A stretch of 26,977 nucleotides of DNA from a virus: positions 1-26,977 of the IMG/VR virus record IMGVR_UViG_3300034062_004421. One strand, 5' to 3'. The position numbers and the translations under genes are program-made. This document shows positions 7,382 to 15,615 of the stretch, one piece after another. The notes below the pieces were generated by a model. That model did not search any database and was not told the origin of the DNA. It saw only the letters and a program-made list of their open reading frames with translations. Numbering within the stretch: position 1 is the first letter of the stretch; each line of letters begins with the position of its first letter.

Positions 7382-7753
7382 ATGGCCGCAACTATCGTTT
7401 CTTCTTCCGCCGCTACTTCGGTGGTTTTTGGCGCAACCGCCGAAACCGGAATCATCATCAACAGCTTTTCCCGCGCGGTAAGCCGCGAAAAAGCAGAGGT
7501 TATGGACAATGACGGAGACGTTGTTGCGGTTTCCTATTACAAGCCTACCGCCTCGATTTCTATTTCGGGCACACTCAACGGTTCTACCGGAGTTGCCGCC
7601 GCCGCCCCCGGAGTCGCCCTTACGCTCGCCAGCACGACAAGCGGCAGCGGCATTACTGGAGGCAAAGTTGTCGTGGACTCCGTGACTTTGAACCAGACCT
7701 CTGAAGGGTTTAACGAGTTTTCGGTCGAGGCCACGCAATACCCCGATCTCTAA
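7382..7753 (+). CDS. Major tail (tube) protein
   Basis: Protein of 123 residues, rich in Ser, Thr, Val and Gly, with beta-strand patterns (ISISGTLNGSTG, GKVVVDSVTLNQTSEGFNEFSVEATQYPDL). This is typical of a small tail tube subunit. It comes directly before the two tail assembly genes and the tape measure gene, the standard position for the tube protein. It would polymerise into hexameric rings. There is no SD; a TTGACA box is 13 nt upstream. The short length is compatible with a single tube domain. Confidence 0.72.
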   Translation: MAATIVSSSAATSVVFGATAETGIIINSFSRAVSREKAEVMDNDGDVVAVSYYKPTASISISGTLNGSTGVAAAAPGVALTLASTTSGSGITGGKVVVDSVTLNQTSEGFNEFSVEATQYPDL

Positions 7754-7809
7754 GATTTCCCCTTAACGCGAACGCAGCGGGCGCGTAATCCCGCAGCACA
7801 AATTCAAAT

Positions 7810-8253
7810 ATGCTGCAAGAGTCCATCAAGAACGACGAGGTATTCCTTACCTCATCTACGCGCCTCGCTACGGCGCTTTTATCTTTGGGGCAAACGCTTC
7901 GTCGCCCTCCGTGCACACGCCAAGTTCGTCGTGACGGCAACACCATCGTCACCTTCCTTTTTGAGTCGGGCGAATGCGGGCGCATTGCCGCTCGCTGGAC
8001 GGAGATTGAGCAGCAAGACCCCAGCAGCGAAACGCCCGAAGCCCTTCGCTCCCGCCTTGTCTGGCTGCGCGCATTGGTCAAGGACAGCGATCCGGTTGCT
8101 CTGGCCTATGCCAACGGCGCATGGCGCGATCTGGCGCTGATGATCGTTAAGGCCACGCCGCGCATGGTCGAGATTTACGGGCGCGACTCTATTGGCTTTG
8201 TCCGCGAGGACGCATCCGCGCGGGATATTCAACAAATGCAAAAACTATTATGA
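7810..8253 (+). CDS. Tail-module protein, function unknown
   Basis: Protein of 147 residues that I do not recognise. The first half has strands (NTIVTFLFESGECGRIAARW), the second is helical (ALRSRLVWLRALVKDSDPVALAYANGAWRDLALMIV). It ends in ATGA overlap with the tail assembly chaperone, so the two are probably co-translated. A gap of 56 nt after the tube gene contains no obvious SD. It may belong to the tail assembly set. Confidence 0.5.
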   Translation: MLQESIKNDEVFLTSSTRLATALLSLGQTLRRPPCTRQVRRDGNTIVTFLFESGECGRIAARWTEIEQQDPSSETPEALRSRLVWLRALVKDSDPVALAYANGAWRDLALMIVKATPRMVEIYGRDSIGFVREDASARDIQQMQKLL

Positions 8254-8741
8254 GCCACATCGAAGCAATCGCCACCGACGAAGAAATCCTGCAAGAGTCC
8301 CGACCCGAAATATTGAGTAAGGCCATATTAAGCAAGGGTCGCAAGCTCGGGGAACTAACCGTGCGCCCGATCACGGCGGAAACCCTGTCTTACCTTTTTG
8401 AAGTCGAAAACTTCTTTATCAAAGGAATGAAGGGCGAGCGGGTCAGCGCGGCCAACGCCAACGCGATTTGGTCAACGGGCGAGTTTATTTATATCCACGC
8501 CGCCGATCCCGACATCGTGGCCGAGGTTATCTGGCGACGAGACGAGTTCCGCGAAGGCGTGCGCGCCTTTCTGCGCGGCCCGCTCAACGATCCCAAGATT
8601 TTGACCGATGCCCTGCCAATCATCGAACAATCCGTCACAGAATACTTTGCCGCGCAAAGCGAAGTCGCCGCTGCGCCATCCGGAAGCAAACTCATTCGAC
8701 CGGGAAAAGCATCGGCCCGTCATGGCAAGCGTCCTATCTGA
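8250..8741 (+). CDS. Tail assembly chaperone, G-like short product
   Basis: Protein of 163 residues between the tube and tape measure genes, the lambda G position. The core is helical with a conserved-looking centre (PITAETLSYLFEVENFFIKGMKG, EVIWRRDEFREGVRAFLRGPLND). Close to its end is a GGGAAAA slippery heptamer in the correct phase. A second frame, open for 82 further codons, would be joined by -1 slippage. The short form is expected to be more abundant and to coat the tape measure protein during tail assembly. ATGA overlap with the gene before. Confidence 0.8.
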   Translation: MSHIEAIATDEEILQESRPEILSKAILSKGRKLGELTVRPITAETLSYLFEVENFFIKGMKGERVSAANANAIWSTGEFIYIHAADPDIVAEVIWRRDEFREGVRAFLRGPLNDPKILTDALPIIEQSVTEYFAAQSEVAAAPSGSKLIRPGKASARHGKRPI

Positions 8742-8956
8742 CGCTCATTGCCTCCGTGACGGGCTGGAGTGCTGACTACATTCTGCGTCGATTGCCTCTT
8801 GCGATGGGATTGCAGATGATCCTATGGCATGACCTCAAGGCGGGGCGCAAGATGCGGTGGGCGCACAGCATGAACGAAGGGCGGGGATCGGTGGACATTG
8901 CCGCCCAGATAAGAAAGTCCCTCGCCAACGCCAATGAAGATCACAGCCATGACTGA
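8250..8956 (+). CDS. Tail assembly chaperone, GT-like -1 frameshift product
   Basis: The ribosome would read 8250-8708, slip back one base on GGGAAAA (8702-8708) and continue in the -1 frame to the stop at 8954-8956. This gives about 235 residues: 153 from the G-like frame plus 82 T-like residues beginning SIGPSWQASYLTLIASVTGW. The added part contains YILRRLPLAMGLQMILWHDL and ends NANEDHSHD. The extension has no good start of its own. A strong stem-loop begins 6 nt after the heptamer. This is the layout of lambda G/GT and many other siphophages. The frameshift rate cannot be seen from the sequence. Confidence 0.82.
8702..8708 (+). promoter_or_regulatory. Slippery heptamer G GGA AAA for -1 frameshift
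   Basis: In the reading frame of the upstream gene the bases fall as G GGA AAA, which fits the X XXY YYZ rule. Lambda uses GGGAAAG at the matching place. Confidence 0.88.
8715..8764 (+). promoter_or_regulatory. Frameshift-stimulating stem-loop
   Basis: Perfect 8-bp outer stem GCCCGTCA (8715-8722) and TGACGGGC (8757-8764). Inside it are GGCA (8724-8727) with TGCC (8749-8752), and AGCGTC (8728-8733) with GACGCT (8740-8745), leaving a 6-nt loop. The structure starts 6 nt after the slippery heptamer, the usual spacing. The zero-frame stop at 8739-8741 sits at the tip. Confidence 0.78.
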
Positions 8957-9791
8957 TACGAGCGATCTGCGAGGGCGTCTTCAGCTATGGTCTAGCCTTG
9001 TCGGTAAAGAAATAAGCGAGGGCGTTAGACAGCACGCGCGCATGGCGTGCGTTGGTTTGGCAAATACAACTCAGCCATACAGCGGGAAAGGATTCGGCTT
9101 AAAGGGCAAAAAAGTCGGAGAGCAGTCTATCCTTAATGACGTAAGCAAGGTTTTCTACACGGCAAATGAACCCACTCGCGGCTTTGAAAACTCGCTAAAA
9201 GAGAAAGTGGATCAAAGCAATCGAAGCGAAAAAGCCAAAGCAGCTTTTAAAACCAAGATTGAGAATTACTGCCAAAGCGGGAACTCGGCTAAAATTGCGT
9301 GGTTGGCTCGATTTTTCAAAACGCCGCGCGTATTGTTAGACGGAATTAACCCCGGTCTATATCAAGCCGAACGCTCGGGATCGCGCACAAATGTTCCCAA
9401 AAGAACAAAGCAGCTTTACTTGGTAATCGGCGGCGATGGTGAGCTTCAAAAGTTTAAGCGCGAAAGAATGAATCGCACGGGCATGGGAAAGGCGGGCTGG
9501 GCTGTATGTGCAGACGCAATACCCTTGACCCGCGCCCGCGCAGCAACGGACGGAATACCGCAATGGGTAACTCGTCACAAAAAAACTGCCAGCGGACACA
9601 TTGAGGATTTAAGCCACGACACTGACAACCCGCGTGTAAAAATGACGAACGCCATGCCTTGGGTAAGCACTTTGCTTTCCCAATCCCAAGCACTCGCCGC
9701 TATGCAAATTGTCCGCGAGAAGTTCGTCAAATATATGAACATTCAGATAAAATACGAGCTTCGAAAACAGGCAAAGTTGAAAGCAGCGTAA
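8949..9791 (+). CDS. Tail-module protein before the tape measure, unknown family
   Basis: Protein of 280 residues from ATG 8949, which overlaps the GT-like stop by 8 nt; an ATG at 8934 would add five residues. The N-terminal part (LWSSLVGKEISEGVRQHARM, TTQPYSGKGFG) faintly recalls tail completion proteins of the HK97 gp10 type. The rest is basic and ends in a helix (MNIQIKYELRKQAKLKAA). Its DNA is visibly richer in A and T than the flanking head genes, with many AAA and AAC codons, suggesting a different history. Position implies a tail assembly or joining role. I do not assign one. Confidence 0.55.
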   Translation: MTDTSDLRGRLQLWSSLVGKEISEGVRQHARMACVGLANTTQPYSGKGFGLKGKKVGEQSILNDVSKVFYTANEPTRGFENSLKEKVDQSNRSEKAKAAFKTKIENYCQSGNSAKIAWLARFFKTPRVLLDGINPGLYQAERSGSRTNVPKRTKQLYLVIGGDGELQKFKRERMNRTGMGKAGWAVCADAIPLTRARAATDGIPQWVTRHKKTASGHIEDLSHDTDNPRVKMTNAMPWVSTLLSQSQALAAMQIVREKFVKYMNIQIKYELRKQAKLKAA

Positions 9792-9801
9792 TAGGTAAAA
9801 C

Positions 9802-12192
9802 ATGGCCGATGTAACAACAGTATTCGCAGCGAAAGACGAGTCTTTTGCCAAGACAGTCGATAACTTGCAGAACCGCTTGTCCGGTTTTCAAGGTCAGACT
9901 GAAGGATTTAGCGGCAGGGTTGCTGCCCTCGCGGGCGAATTTGCCAAGTTTGCTATTCCGATTGCGGGCGTAGCTGCCGCCTTCTTGGGAGCAAAAAACA
10001 TGGCCGCAGCCTTCACAGATGCGATTCGCATGGGCGGCGAATTAAACGACCTTGCGGCCCGCACTGGAGAGTCGGCGGGCAACCTCGCTATCCTGCAACG
10101 CGCCTTTGAAAACGCAGGCTCAAGCGCCAGCGCGGTCGGGCCGATGATTAACAGACTGCAAAGGTTCATTGCCGAGGCAGGCGTGGAAAGCTCAACGCAG
10201 GCCAAAACGCTTGCCGAGCTAGGGGTATCCGCAGAAACACTTGGTCAGAAGTCTCCCCTTGAGCAAATGAAGATGCTGGCGCAGTTGGTTGCTGGCATTG
10301 AAGACCCCACAAAGAGAACGCAGGCCGCGATCGACCTATTTGGTAAAAGCGGCGGCGAACTAATTCCGCTTTTGCGCGCAATGGGCGTCGAGCTTGAGAC
10401 GGCGAGGAAGCAGCTTGGCAGCTACCCTGCGGCCATTGACGCAACGCGCGAAGCCCTAGACACAATAGGCGACAACTTTACGGCGATTTCCAATAAATCA
10501 ACCGAGTTTGCCACGGGATTGCTCACCAAACTGGCTCCCGGCCTTGCTGAAATCACGACTAAGATTGCCGAGATAGATGCGGCGGGCTTTGGCATGATGT
10601 TGGCCGATTACTTCGACAAGATGATCCAAGCGACATCTGAGGCGTTCAAACTAGGAGCAGCAATCGACAGTGTAAAACTTGCGATTGAGGCAATCACTAG
10701 CGGGAATTTTGGCGAAGGTCTTTCGCTCATGTGGGTCACCATGAAGGTGACGGCGTTGAATGCAGTTAACGAAATCGCCTCTAATTTCACGGCGGCTTTT
10801 ATGACTGTACGGGATTTTATTGCAACAATGTTTGATTCAGAAGGGGCGCTGGCGCACCTCATGAACACAATGTTTTCGACCGCCGCCAATTACATGAAGG
10901 AGCAGCTTTATGGCGCGCTTGCCTCTTTCATGGAGGCTATCGGACGCATGGGTATGGCAGAAGCATTTCGCATCGAGGCAGAAACGGCGCGCAATGTTAT
11001 TGAAATGAACATGAAAGGGATCGGCGCGCAATTTGAGCTTGTCGGAGAACAGGCTGGCGCGGCTGGCCGCGCTATGCCCGAAAACTTTGAAAAGAATAAG
11101 GCGTCCCTTCAGCCCATATTTGATCTGACCCCGGTGCTGCAAGAACAGCAACAACTCCATGCTTCCATTGAAGAAAAGCTCGCGCTGCAAAAAACCAGCA
11201 CGGAAGCCATCAACTCCGCAGGCGCAGGATACGCAGCATCACTCGGAATAGCCAACGCCGCTCTTGAGTCGGGCGGGCCGCTAAGTGCGCAGATCGCGCT
11301 AAACTTAACTGACGCCAGCAACGCCGCCGCAGGCATTGCGCCAGCGTTTGATTTAGCAGCAGGAAGCAGCGCGCAAATCCCGCTTAACCTTGAGTCAACA
11401 TCTACCTACGCCAAGGAATCATCTCAATGGCTGAAGGAAGGAGAAAAAGCGAGTCAGCAAGTGTCGATTTATGGCAGCACGCTTCCCGGTAACGCGCAGG
11501 CTTTTGCTAGCGCGATCAACCAAGCCAAGATCGACGCCAATGCAACGGCCAACGTCTTTACTGGTCTGTCAGACCGCATGAGCACGGCGGTCAATAATAC
11601 CAGTGGGATGCTCGACAAGATGCGTGAGGCGTTTCATTTCGGCCGCACTTCGGCTCAAGAAGCTTATCAAAAATACCAGGACGGCGGCATGAGCATCCTT
11701 GAGGCGAGCAAGGCGGCGGCGTCACACATGGCAAGACAAAACGAGGCCGATACACGACTTCGCAGCATGGAAACCAAAGCCTCTGTTGCACAAAATTCTC
11801 ACGACAGAGCCTTGAGGCGAGCGGCAGAAATGGAAAGTATGGGGCAGCAAAAGTCAGCGCACAACTTACGTATGCGGGCCGATGCAAAACTGACCAAGAC
11901 GCTTGAAGAAATTAGCCCCGAGCTAACGAAGGGCGCGGAAGATGCGGGCAGGCTACTCGGTGACGGAGGTTCTGGTGCTGGCGATGACGTTACCGCTGGC
12001 GGCAGTTCCGCAGAAGACAGCATGACAAGCGGCGGCGAGGCGGCGGGGGAATCTATTTCGACCGCAGCAAGCGCGCTTAAAGATGCTGTTAGCGGCATGG
12101 GCAACGCGCTGGCCTTAGAAAGCACTCTTGTACGATGCGAAGTATTCTTGAAAAACATCGACAACAAACTTCCGCAACACGCCTTGACCTAA
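9802..12192 (+). CDS. Tape measure protein
   Basis: Protein of 796 residues, the longest in the window, directly after the tail chaperone region. It has a helical N-terminus (DESFAKTVDNLQNRLSGF), a hydrophobic segment (FAIPIAGVAAAFLGAKNMAAAF, about residues 51-72), the tape-measure-type block MGGELNDLAARTGESAGNLA, and long coiled-coil stretches. A Gly/Ser/Asp-rich linker lies near the C-terminus. At roughly 1.5 angstrom per residue the tail would be on the order of 120 nm, an inference from the general ruler rule. It sets tail length and is ejected with the DNA. The upstream sequence AATAGGTAAAAC has no SD. Confidence 0.85.
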   Translation: MADVTTVFAAKDESFAKTVDNLQNRLSGFQGQTEGFSGRVAALAGEFAKFAIPIAGVAAAFLGAKNMAAAFTDAIRMGGELNDLAARTGESAGNLAILQRAFENAGSSASAVGPMINRLQRFIAEAGVESSTQAKTLAELGVSAETLGQKSPLEQMKMLAQLVAGIEDPTKRTQAAIDLFGKSGGELIPLLRAMGVELETARKQLGSYPAAIDATREALDTIGDNFTAISNKSTEFATGLLTKLAPGLAEITTKIAEIDAAGFGMMLADYFDKMIQATSEAFKLGAAIDSVKLAIEAITSGNFGEGLSLMWVTMKVTALNAVNEIASNFTAAFMTVRDFIATMFDSEGALAHLMNTMFSTAANYMKEQLYGALASFMEAIGRMGMAEAFRIEAETARNVIEMNMKGIGAQFELVGEQAGAAGRAMPENFEKNKASLQPIFDLTPVLQEQQQLHASIEEKLALQKTSTEAINSAGAGYAASLGIANAALESGGPLSAQIALNLTDASNAAAGIAPAFDLAAGSSAQIPLNLESTSTYAKESSQWLKEGEKASQQVSIYGSTLPGNAQAFASAINQAKIDANATANVFTGLSDRMSTAVNNTSGMLDKMREAFHFGRTSAQEAYQKYQDGGMSILEASKAAASHMARQNEADTRLRSMETKASVAQNSHDRALRRAAEMESMGQQKSAHNLRMRADAKLTKTLEEISPELTKGAEDAGRLLGDGGSGAGDDVTAGGSSAEDSMTSGGEAAGESISTAASALKDAVSGMGNALALESTLVRCEVFLKNIDNKLPQHALT

Positions 12193-12197
12193 ACGCC

Positions 12198-12932
12198 ATG
12201 CCCTCTCTCATCCACGCATCCTCCCGCCTCACGGGTTCTCCCGGTGTTGCCTTGGTATCGCAAAGCGTTTCAGAGCAGGTCAATGGACTAGTCACCGTAT
12301 CGTGCAACTTTGTTTGCACTGCCGCGCAGTCTTTGCAGATCGACAAACTTTTTTACCCAGATTCGCCGCCACCCATTTTTCCGTCAAGCGTGAATCGCGA
12401 CTACCTGCTCGCGCGGCAGTTGTTTATGGTGGATCGCTCGCTTTCGCAGGAAAATGGATTGACCTACGTTTCTGCTAATTATGCGGGAGGACTTGTTCGC
12501 GGCGGTTCCTACATTTTCAAAACTCAAGAACGCGAAAGCCCCGTTAGCTTTAGTTTTGTCAGCGAACCGTTTTCTATACAATTTCAGAACCCAGAGAACA
12601 ACCAAGTCAGCGGCGAAGCGGGCAATCTCACAAGTTCATTTGGCTACTCATTCATGCCGATTGTCCACATTTACGAATATGTGCAAGTTGGTGCGGAAAC
12701 TACCGGAATTCCAACACCGCCAGCGCCACAGGCATTGTATATCTTGCTGTCTTTTTCAAGCAGCATTCCCACACGCGCGCCAGAGCTTGGCTGGAGCGGC
12801 CTTAAATACATTTCTTACCCACGCGAATGGTTCACTAATCAAATTGAGGGCAGAGTAATGCTGGAAGATATAAAAACGAACGACCTTACTCCCAGCGTCA
12901 AAGAAGTGACCCGCCGTTACTACATCGAATAG
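12198..12932 (+). CDS. Distal tail / tail tip structural protein, unknown family
   Basis: Protein of 244 residues from ATG 12198, 5 nt after the tape measure stop. An upstream in-frame ATG at 12135 would overlap the tape measure gene by 58 nt and is less likely. The sequence is beta-rich and aromatic (ESPVSFSFVSEPFSIQFQNPE, YILLSFSSSIPTRAPELGWSG, SYPREWFTNQIEGRVMLEDI). It follows the tape measure as distal tail proteins do, but no recognised Dit motif is visible. A near-match box TTGACC lies 8 nt before the ATG. Confidence 0.5.
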   Translation: MPSLIHASSRLTGSPGVALVSQSVSEQVNGLVTVSCNFVCTAAQSLQIDKLFYPDSPPPIFPSSVNRDYLLARQLFMVDRSLSQENGLTYVSANYAGGLVRGGSYIFKTQERESPVSFSFVSEPFSIQFQNPENNQVSGEAGNLTSSFGYSFMPIVHIYEYVQVGAETTGIPTPPAPQALYILLSFSSSIPTRAPELGWSGLKYISYPREWFTNQIEGRVMLEDIKTNDLTPSVKEVTRRYYIE

Positions 12933-12933
12933 C

Positions 12934-13215
12934 ATGGCCGCTCCCGATCTGCACAAATTCAGAGACGATCTAAAGAATCGCCCCGCGCCCGGAAGCAATG
13001 CTCCTCCGGTAAGCATCCGGGCAAAGGATTTAGACGAGAACTACAAGAAGGTCACTGTGGTAAAGCCCAGCATAATCCCTGCTGGCCTGCAACCCGACTA
13101 CGAAATGCGCTACAGAAAGGACGGCTCGGAAGTTATTCTTCGGGCCGCTGTCTTCGATGTCTGCGAGAACGGCGCTGCGGTTAAGTATCGCCTGCTCGGA
13201 CAACGGAAATACTAG
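12934..13215 (+). CDS. Small tail-tip-region protein, unknown
   Basis: Protein of 93 residues beginning MAAPDLHKFRDDLKNRPAPG with a proline-rich, probably disordered start. It is followed by short strands (NYKKVTVVKPSIIPAGL, YEMRYRKDGSEVILRAAVFDV). The ATG follows the previous stop by one base. I do not recognise a family. The tight spacing places it in the tail tip operon. Confidence 0.5.
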   Translation: MAAPDLHKFRDDLKNRPAPGSNAPPVSIRAKDLDENYKKVTVVKPSIIPAGLQPDYEMRYRKDGSEVILRAAVFDVCENGAAVKYRLLGQRKY

Positions 13216-13217
13216 GC

Positions 13218-13802
13218 ATGGCGACCGTCAGACACTTGGGGCTTTTCCCGTGGTGCTTTAATCCAGACACGACCTACTTCAAAACGGCAGACGCAATCAG
13301 AAAGTTTGCCGTTCCGATGTGGTGGCAGGTCAAGGAGTGGACGCTGGAATCAACAGCCCAAGTGCAGGCTAATACCGAACCCCCAAAGATTGATACATAC
13401 GCGGCTACACAGGTATTCAGAATTACCGATCTGCCAATTAGCAGCGCAACAACCTCCACGTTTGCGAAAGAAACCGACCTCATCCTTGCTGGTAAGGCGG
13501 GATTTTCCACTAACGGCGTGGGGCCAGAATACAACTGGAGGTTTGGGCCAATAATCGAGTTTGTGAACATTTGTGAGTTGGTAATTGGCCCGGACTTTTT
13601 GTTTGAGGCTTACACCGACGATACCGTTGGAGTGGCAACAAACGCCACGGGGCCAACTTTGGGAGCAATAGAGTGCGCGTTTTCCGGGATTTCTTTTTCG
13701 GCCCCCCTTAAACAGATGCCGTATCCCGAGGGCGGGCCGCTTTATGAGATCGTCAGCCTTCAGAGCACTTTAACAGCCACGGAATACTGGCCTTACGCTT
13801 GA
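13218..13802 (+). CDS. Tail-tip-region protein, unknown
   Basis: Protein of 194 residues rich in aromatic residues (FPWCFNPDTTYF, MWWQVKEWTLES, PEYNWRFGPIIEFV), with a beta-rich character and a C-terminal strand segment (LYEIVSLQSTLTATEYWPYA). No family is recognised. It starts 2 nt after the previous stop, and its own stop TGA is inside the TTGACA box for the next gene. A structural role at the tail tip is inferred only from order. Confidence 0.5.
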   Translation: MATVRHLGLFPWCFNPDTTYFKTADAIRKFAVPMWWQVKEWTLESTAQVQANTEPPKIDTYAATQVFRITDLPISSATTSTFAKETDLILAGKAGFSTNGVGPEYNWRFGPIIEFVNICELVIGPDFLFEAYTDDTVGVATNATGPTLGAIECAFSGISFSAPLKQMPYPEGGPLYEIVSLQSTLTATEYWPYA

Positions 13803-13804
13803 CA
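13799..13804 (+). promoter_or_regulatory. TTGACA box, 15 nt before ATG 13820
   Basis: The TGA stop of the upstream gene is part of this TTGACA. The next gene starts at ATG 13820, 15 nt after the box; the TTG itself is in frame but is better read as the motif. Confidence 0.45.
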
Positions 13805-13819
13805 TCCCCCTCGCCAGAA

Positions 13820-14917
13820 ATGGCGCGCAAGCTCTACTTGGATGTCGATACAGGCAGATTCGTCGCAGGACTCAACGGCGGCGTGCCGCCTAATTTGTCT
13901 GCCTTTGAGGGCGACAATGCCGATTACGAGCTTTATTTCCTAACCGCAGGCACGGGCAGCAGCGCATACGAGCCGCTGGATTACTCGTCCAAGTCGGTCA
14001 AGCTGCACATTGGCCCAAAGCCGCCCTCGACGGCTACGGCCTACGTTGCCGCGCAGGCGTGGTCGAATCTTCCCATAACGGTCAGCGCGACACTCGCGCG
14101 CACGATTACCGGAGGAACCGCCGCCAATGAGCAGCAAGTGCTTTCCTTCAGCCCGGACGCCTACGATGGAACCTTTGCGCTAACTTTTCCAAGTCAATCC
14201 TTGACGTTTTCCAGCGTCACGGGCGGTCTTTTCACGACGAGCGGTTCGCACGGACTTGCCGCAGGGCAGGCTTTTGTGGTCACGGGATTCGGGACGCCAA
14301 CGGGCTTTAGTAACGGATCGACGCTCTACACCGCGCAGCTTGTCTCGGGCAGTCAGTTCTTCGCCAACACAACGGCGACAACTACCGCGATTACCAGCTA
14401 CACGGCGACCACAGCGGGAACAGGATACACCCTTACGGCTACGACCAGCGTTATTGAGGCGCGGGCCGCGACTACGGCGGTAGAAGATGCGCTTGAAGCA
14501 ATTCCGCCTATCGGCGAGGGCAACGTGCGCGTGACCGGGATTGCGGGGCGCGTTTATCGCATAGCCTTTACCGGAGCGAAAAGCCAAGTCGCGCTCCCCC
14601 TCATGAGTGTGGCTCAAGCCTTAACCCCGGTCTACGGCAAAACGGCCACGCTTAACTTCAACACGACCGAGCTAATCAACGCGATCAGCGCATCGGCCAG
14701 CATTGAGGCGACGATGGAAGTGGAGGTAAGCCAGAGCGGCAAGATCGAAACCGTGACGCAAGCCCTCGTTACCCTCGGCAATGACATTATTGCCACAACC
14801 GGGGGTGTTCCGGTCACGGTAAGTCCCGCCGCTTTCTTTTATCTTCAGTCTCCGGACCTTTCGACGTGGAGCATCAGCGTAGCTGATGACGGATCGCTTA
14901 CCGCCACCAAACTTTAA
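13820..14917 (+). CDS. Baseplate or tail fibre structural protein
   Basis: Protein of 365 residues. The N-terminus (MARKLYLDVDTGRFVAG, NADYELYFLTAGTGSSAYEP) resembles the upper baseplate/fibre adaptor domains that recur in phage tail proteins. The middle is low-complexity Thr/Ala/Ser-rich (TATTTAITSYTATTAGTG). The C-terminal half has SASASIEATMEVEVSQSGK and ends FYLQSPDLSTWSISVADDG. Start ATG 13820 is chosen over the upstream TTG because the latter is the recurrent TTGACA box. It lies at the beginning of the fibre region. A receptor-binding or fibre-scaffold role is likely but not proven. Confidence 0.6.
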   Translation: MARKLYLDVDTGRFVAGLNGGVPPNLSAFEGDNADYELYFLTAGTGSSAYEPLDYSSKSVKLHIGPKPPSTATAYVAAQAWSNLPITVSATLARTITGGTAANEQQVLSFSPDAYDGTFALTFPSQSLTFSSVTGGLFTTSGSHGLAAGQAFVVTGFGTPTGFSNGSTLYTAQLVSGSQFFANTTATTTAITSYTATTAGTGYTLTATTSVIEARAATTAVEDALEAIPPIGEGNVRVTGIAGRVYRIAFTGAKSQVALPLMSVAQALTPVYGKTATLNFNTTELINAISASASIEATMEVEVSQSGKIETVTQALVTLGNDIIATTGGVPVTVSPAAFFYLQSPDLSTWSISVADDGSLTATKL

Positions 14918-14920
14918 CCA

Positions 14921-15433
14921 ATGAAACACCTCCTCACCCTCCTAGCGCTCCTCACCATCCTCGACGCGCCTGTCGCAGCGCAGACCATTAAGACTTTGGG
15001 ATACAACACGACTAACGGCCAGATCGTCGTCGCGACCAATGTGGTGTGGACAAATTCATTCAGCTTTTCGACCAACACGGTGGCCGCGCAAGTGCGGACC
15101 AATTTGGCGCTCCCCCTCCTAGCTCTCACAAACACCAATGCCGCAAATTTTCGCGGGGCAATTTCCGCCGCAGACTCAACTGGACTAAGTCCCGACAACG
15201 CAGGAACGGCCAATCGAGCCATCGCCATCGTCAACAACGACTCGGGCGGCGATGTTTTGGAGTATGACGACCTGAGCGGCAGTGGTTGGACAATTGCCGA
15301 TGCCCCTGGCTTCCAAAAGGCCATTTTCGCCGCCACAAACGCCGCCCCGACCAACACCAACGCTCCGACGCCAAATGCGTGGGTGGACATCCAAGTCGGC
15401 ACTAACACCTACAAGCTCCCACTTTGGCAATGA
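14921..15433 (+). CDS. Fibre-like protein with an N-terminal signal peptide
   Basis: Protein of 170 residues. Residues 1-21 are a good Sec signal: MKH, a leucine-rich core (LLTLLALLTILDAP) and a likely cleavage after VAA. The rest is rich in Asn and Thr, like fibre repeats, with TNTNAANFRGAISAADSTG and TKF-type beta segments, ending VDIQVGTNTYKLPLWQ. It lies 3 nt after a fibre gene and overlaps the holin-like gene by ATGA. Secretion signals are unusual in tail proteins. It might be an exported accessory, or the hydrophobic start may serve another purpose. Confidence 0.55.
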   Translation: MKHLLTLLALLTILDAPVAAQTIKTLGYNTTNGQIVVATNVVWTNSFSFSTNTVAAQVRTNLALPLLALTNTNAANFRGAISAADSTGLSPDNAGTANRAIAIVNNDSGGDVLEYDDLSGSGWTIADAPGFQKAIFAATNAAPTNTNAPTPNAWVDIQVGTNTYKLPLWQ

Positions 15434-15615
15434 GCTTCCACGACCCCATTGAATTTCTCTCCCGCCCTCTGGTCGGCGTGACCACAAGCCTCGGCAGCGT
15501 GATTTTTTCCCTGCTCCCGCATCTTGAAACAGGGATGCGCGTATCCGCCTTGGTTATGGGTGTTTTCATTGCGTATATGAGCGCCCGCAAAGCATGGAGG
15601 GATCGCAACAAATGA
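15430..15615 (+). CDS. Small two-segment membrane protein, holin-like
   Basis: Protein of 61 residues with two hydrophobic segments, roughly LVGVTTSLGSVIFSLLPHL and MRVSALVMGVFIAYMSA, and a charged end (RKAWRDRNK). This matches a small class II holin in size and layout. ATGA overlaps at both ends place it between a signal-peptide protein and a fibre adaptor, away from the main lysis block. A second candidate holin lies at 18285. The function is inferred from topology only. Confidence 0.55.
   Translation: MSFHDPIEFLSRPLVGVTTSLGSVIFSLLPHLETGMRVSALVMGVFIAYMSARKAWRDRNK

Noticed and set aside
8468-8956. Independent gene in the second frame over the tail chaperone
   Set aside because: No credible start; better explained as the -1 frameshift extension.
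12135-12197. Earlier start for the tail tip protein
   Set aside because: It would overlap the tape measure gene by 58 nt; ATG 12198 follows the stop closely.
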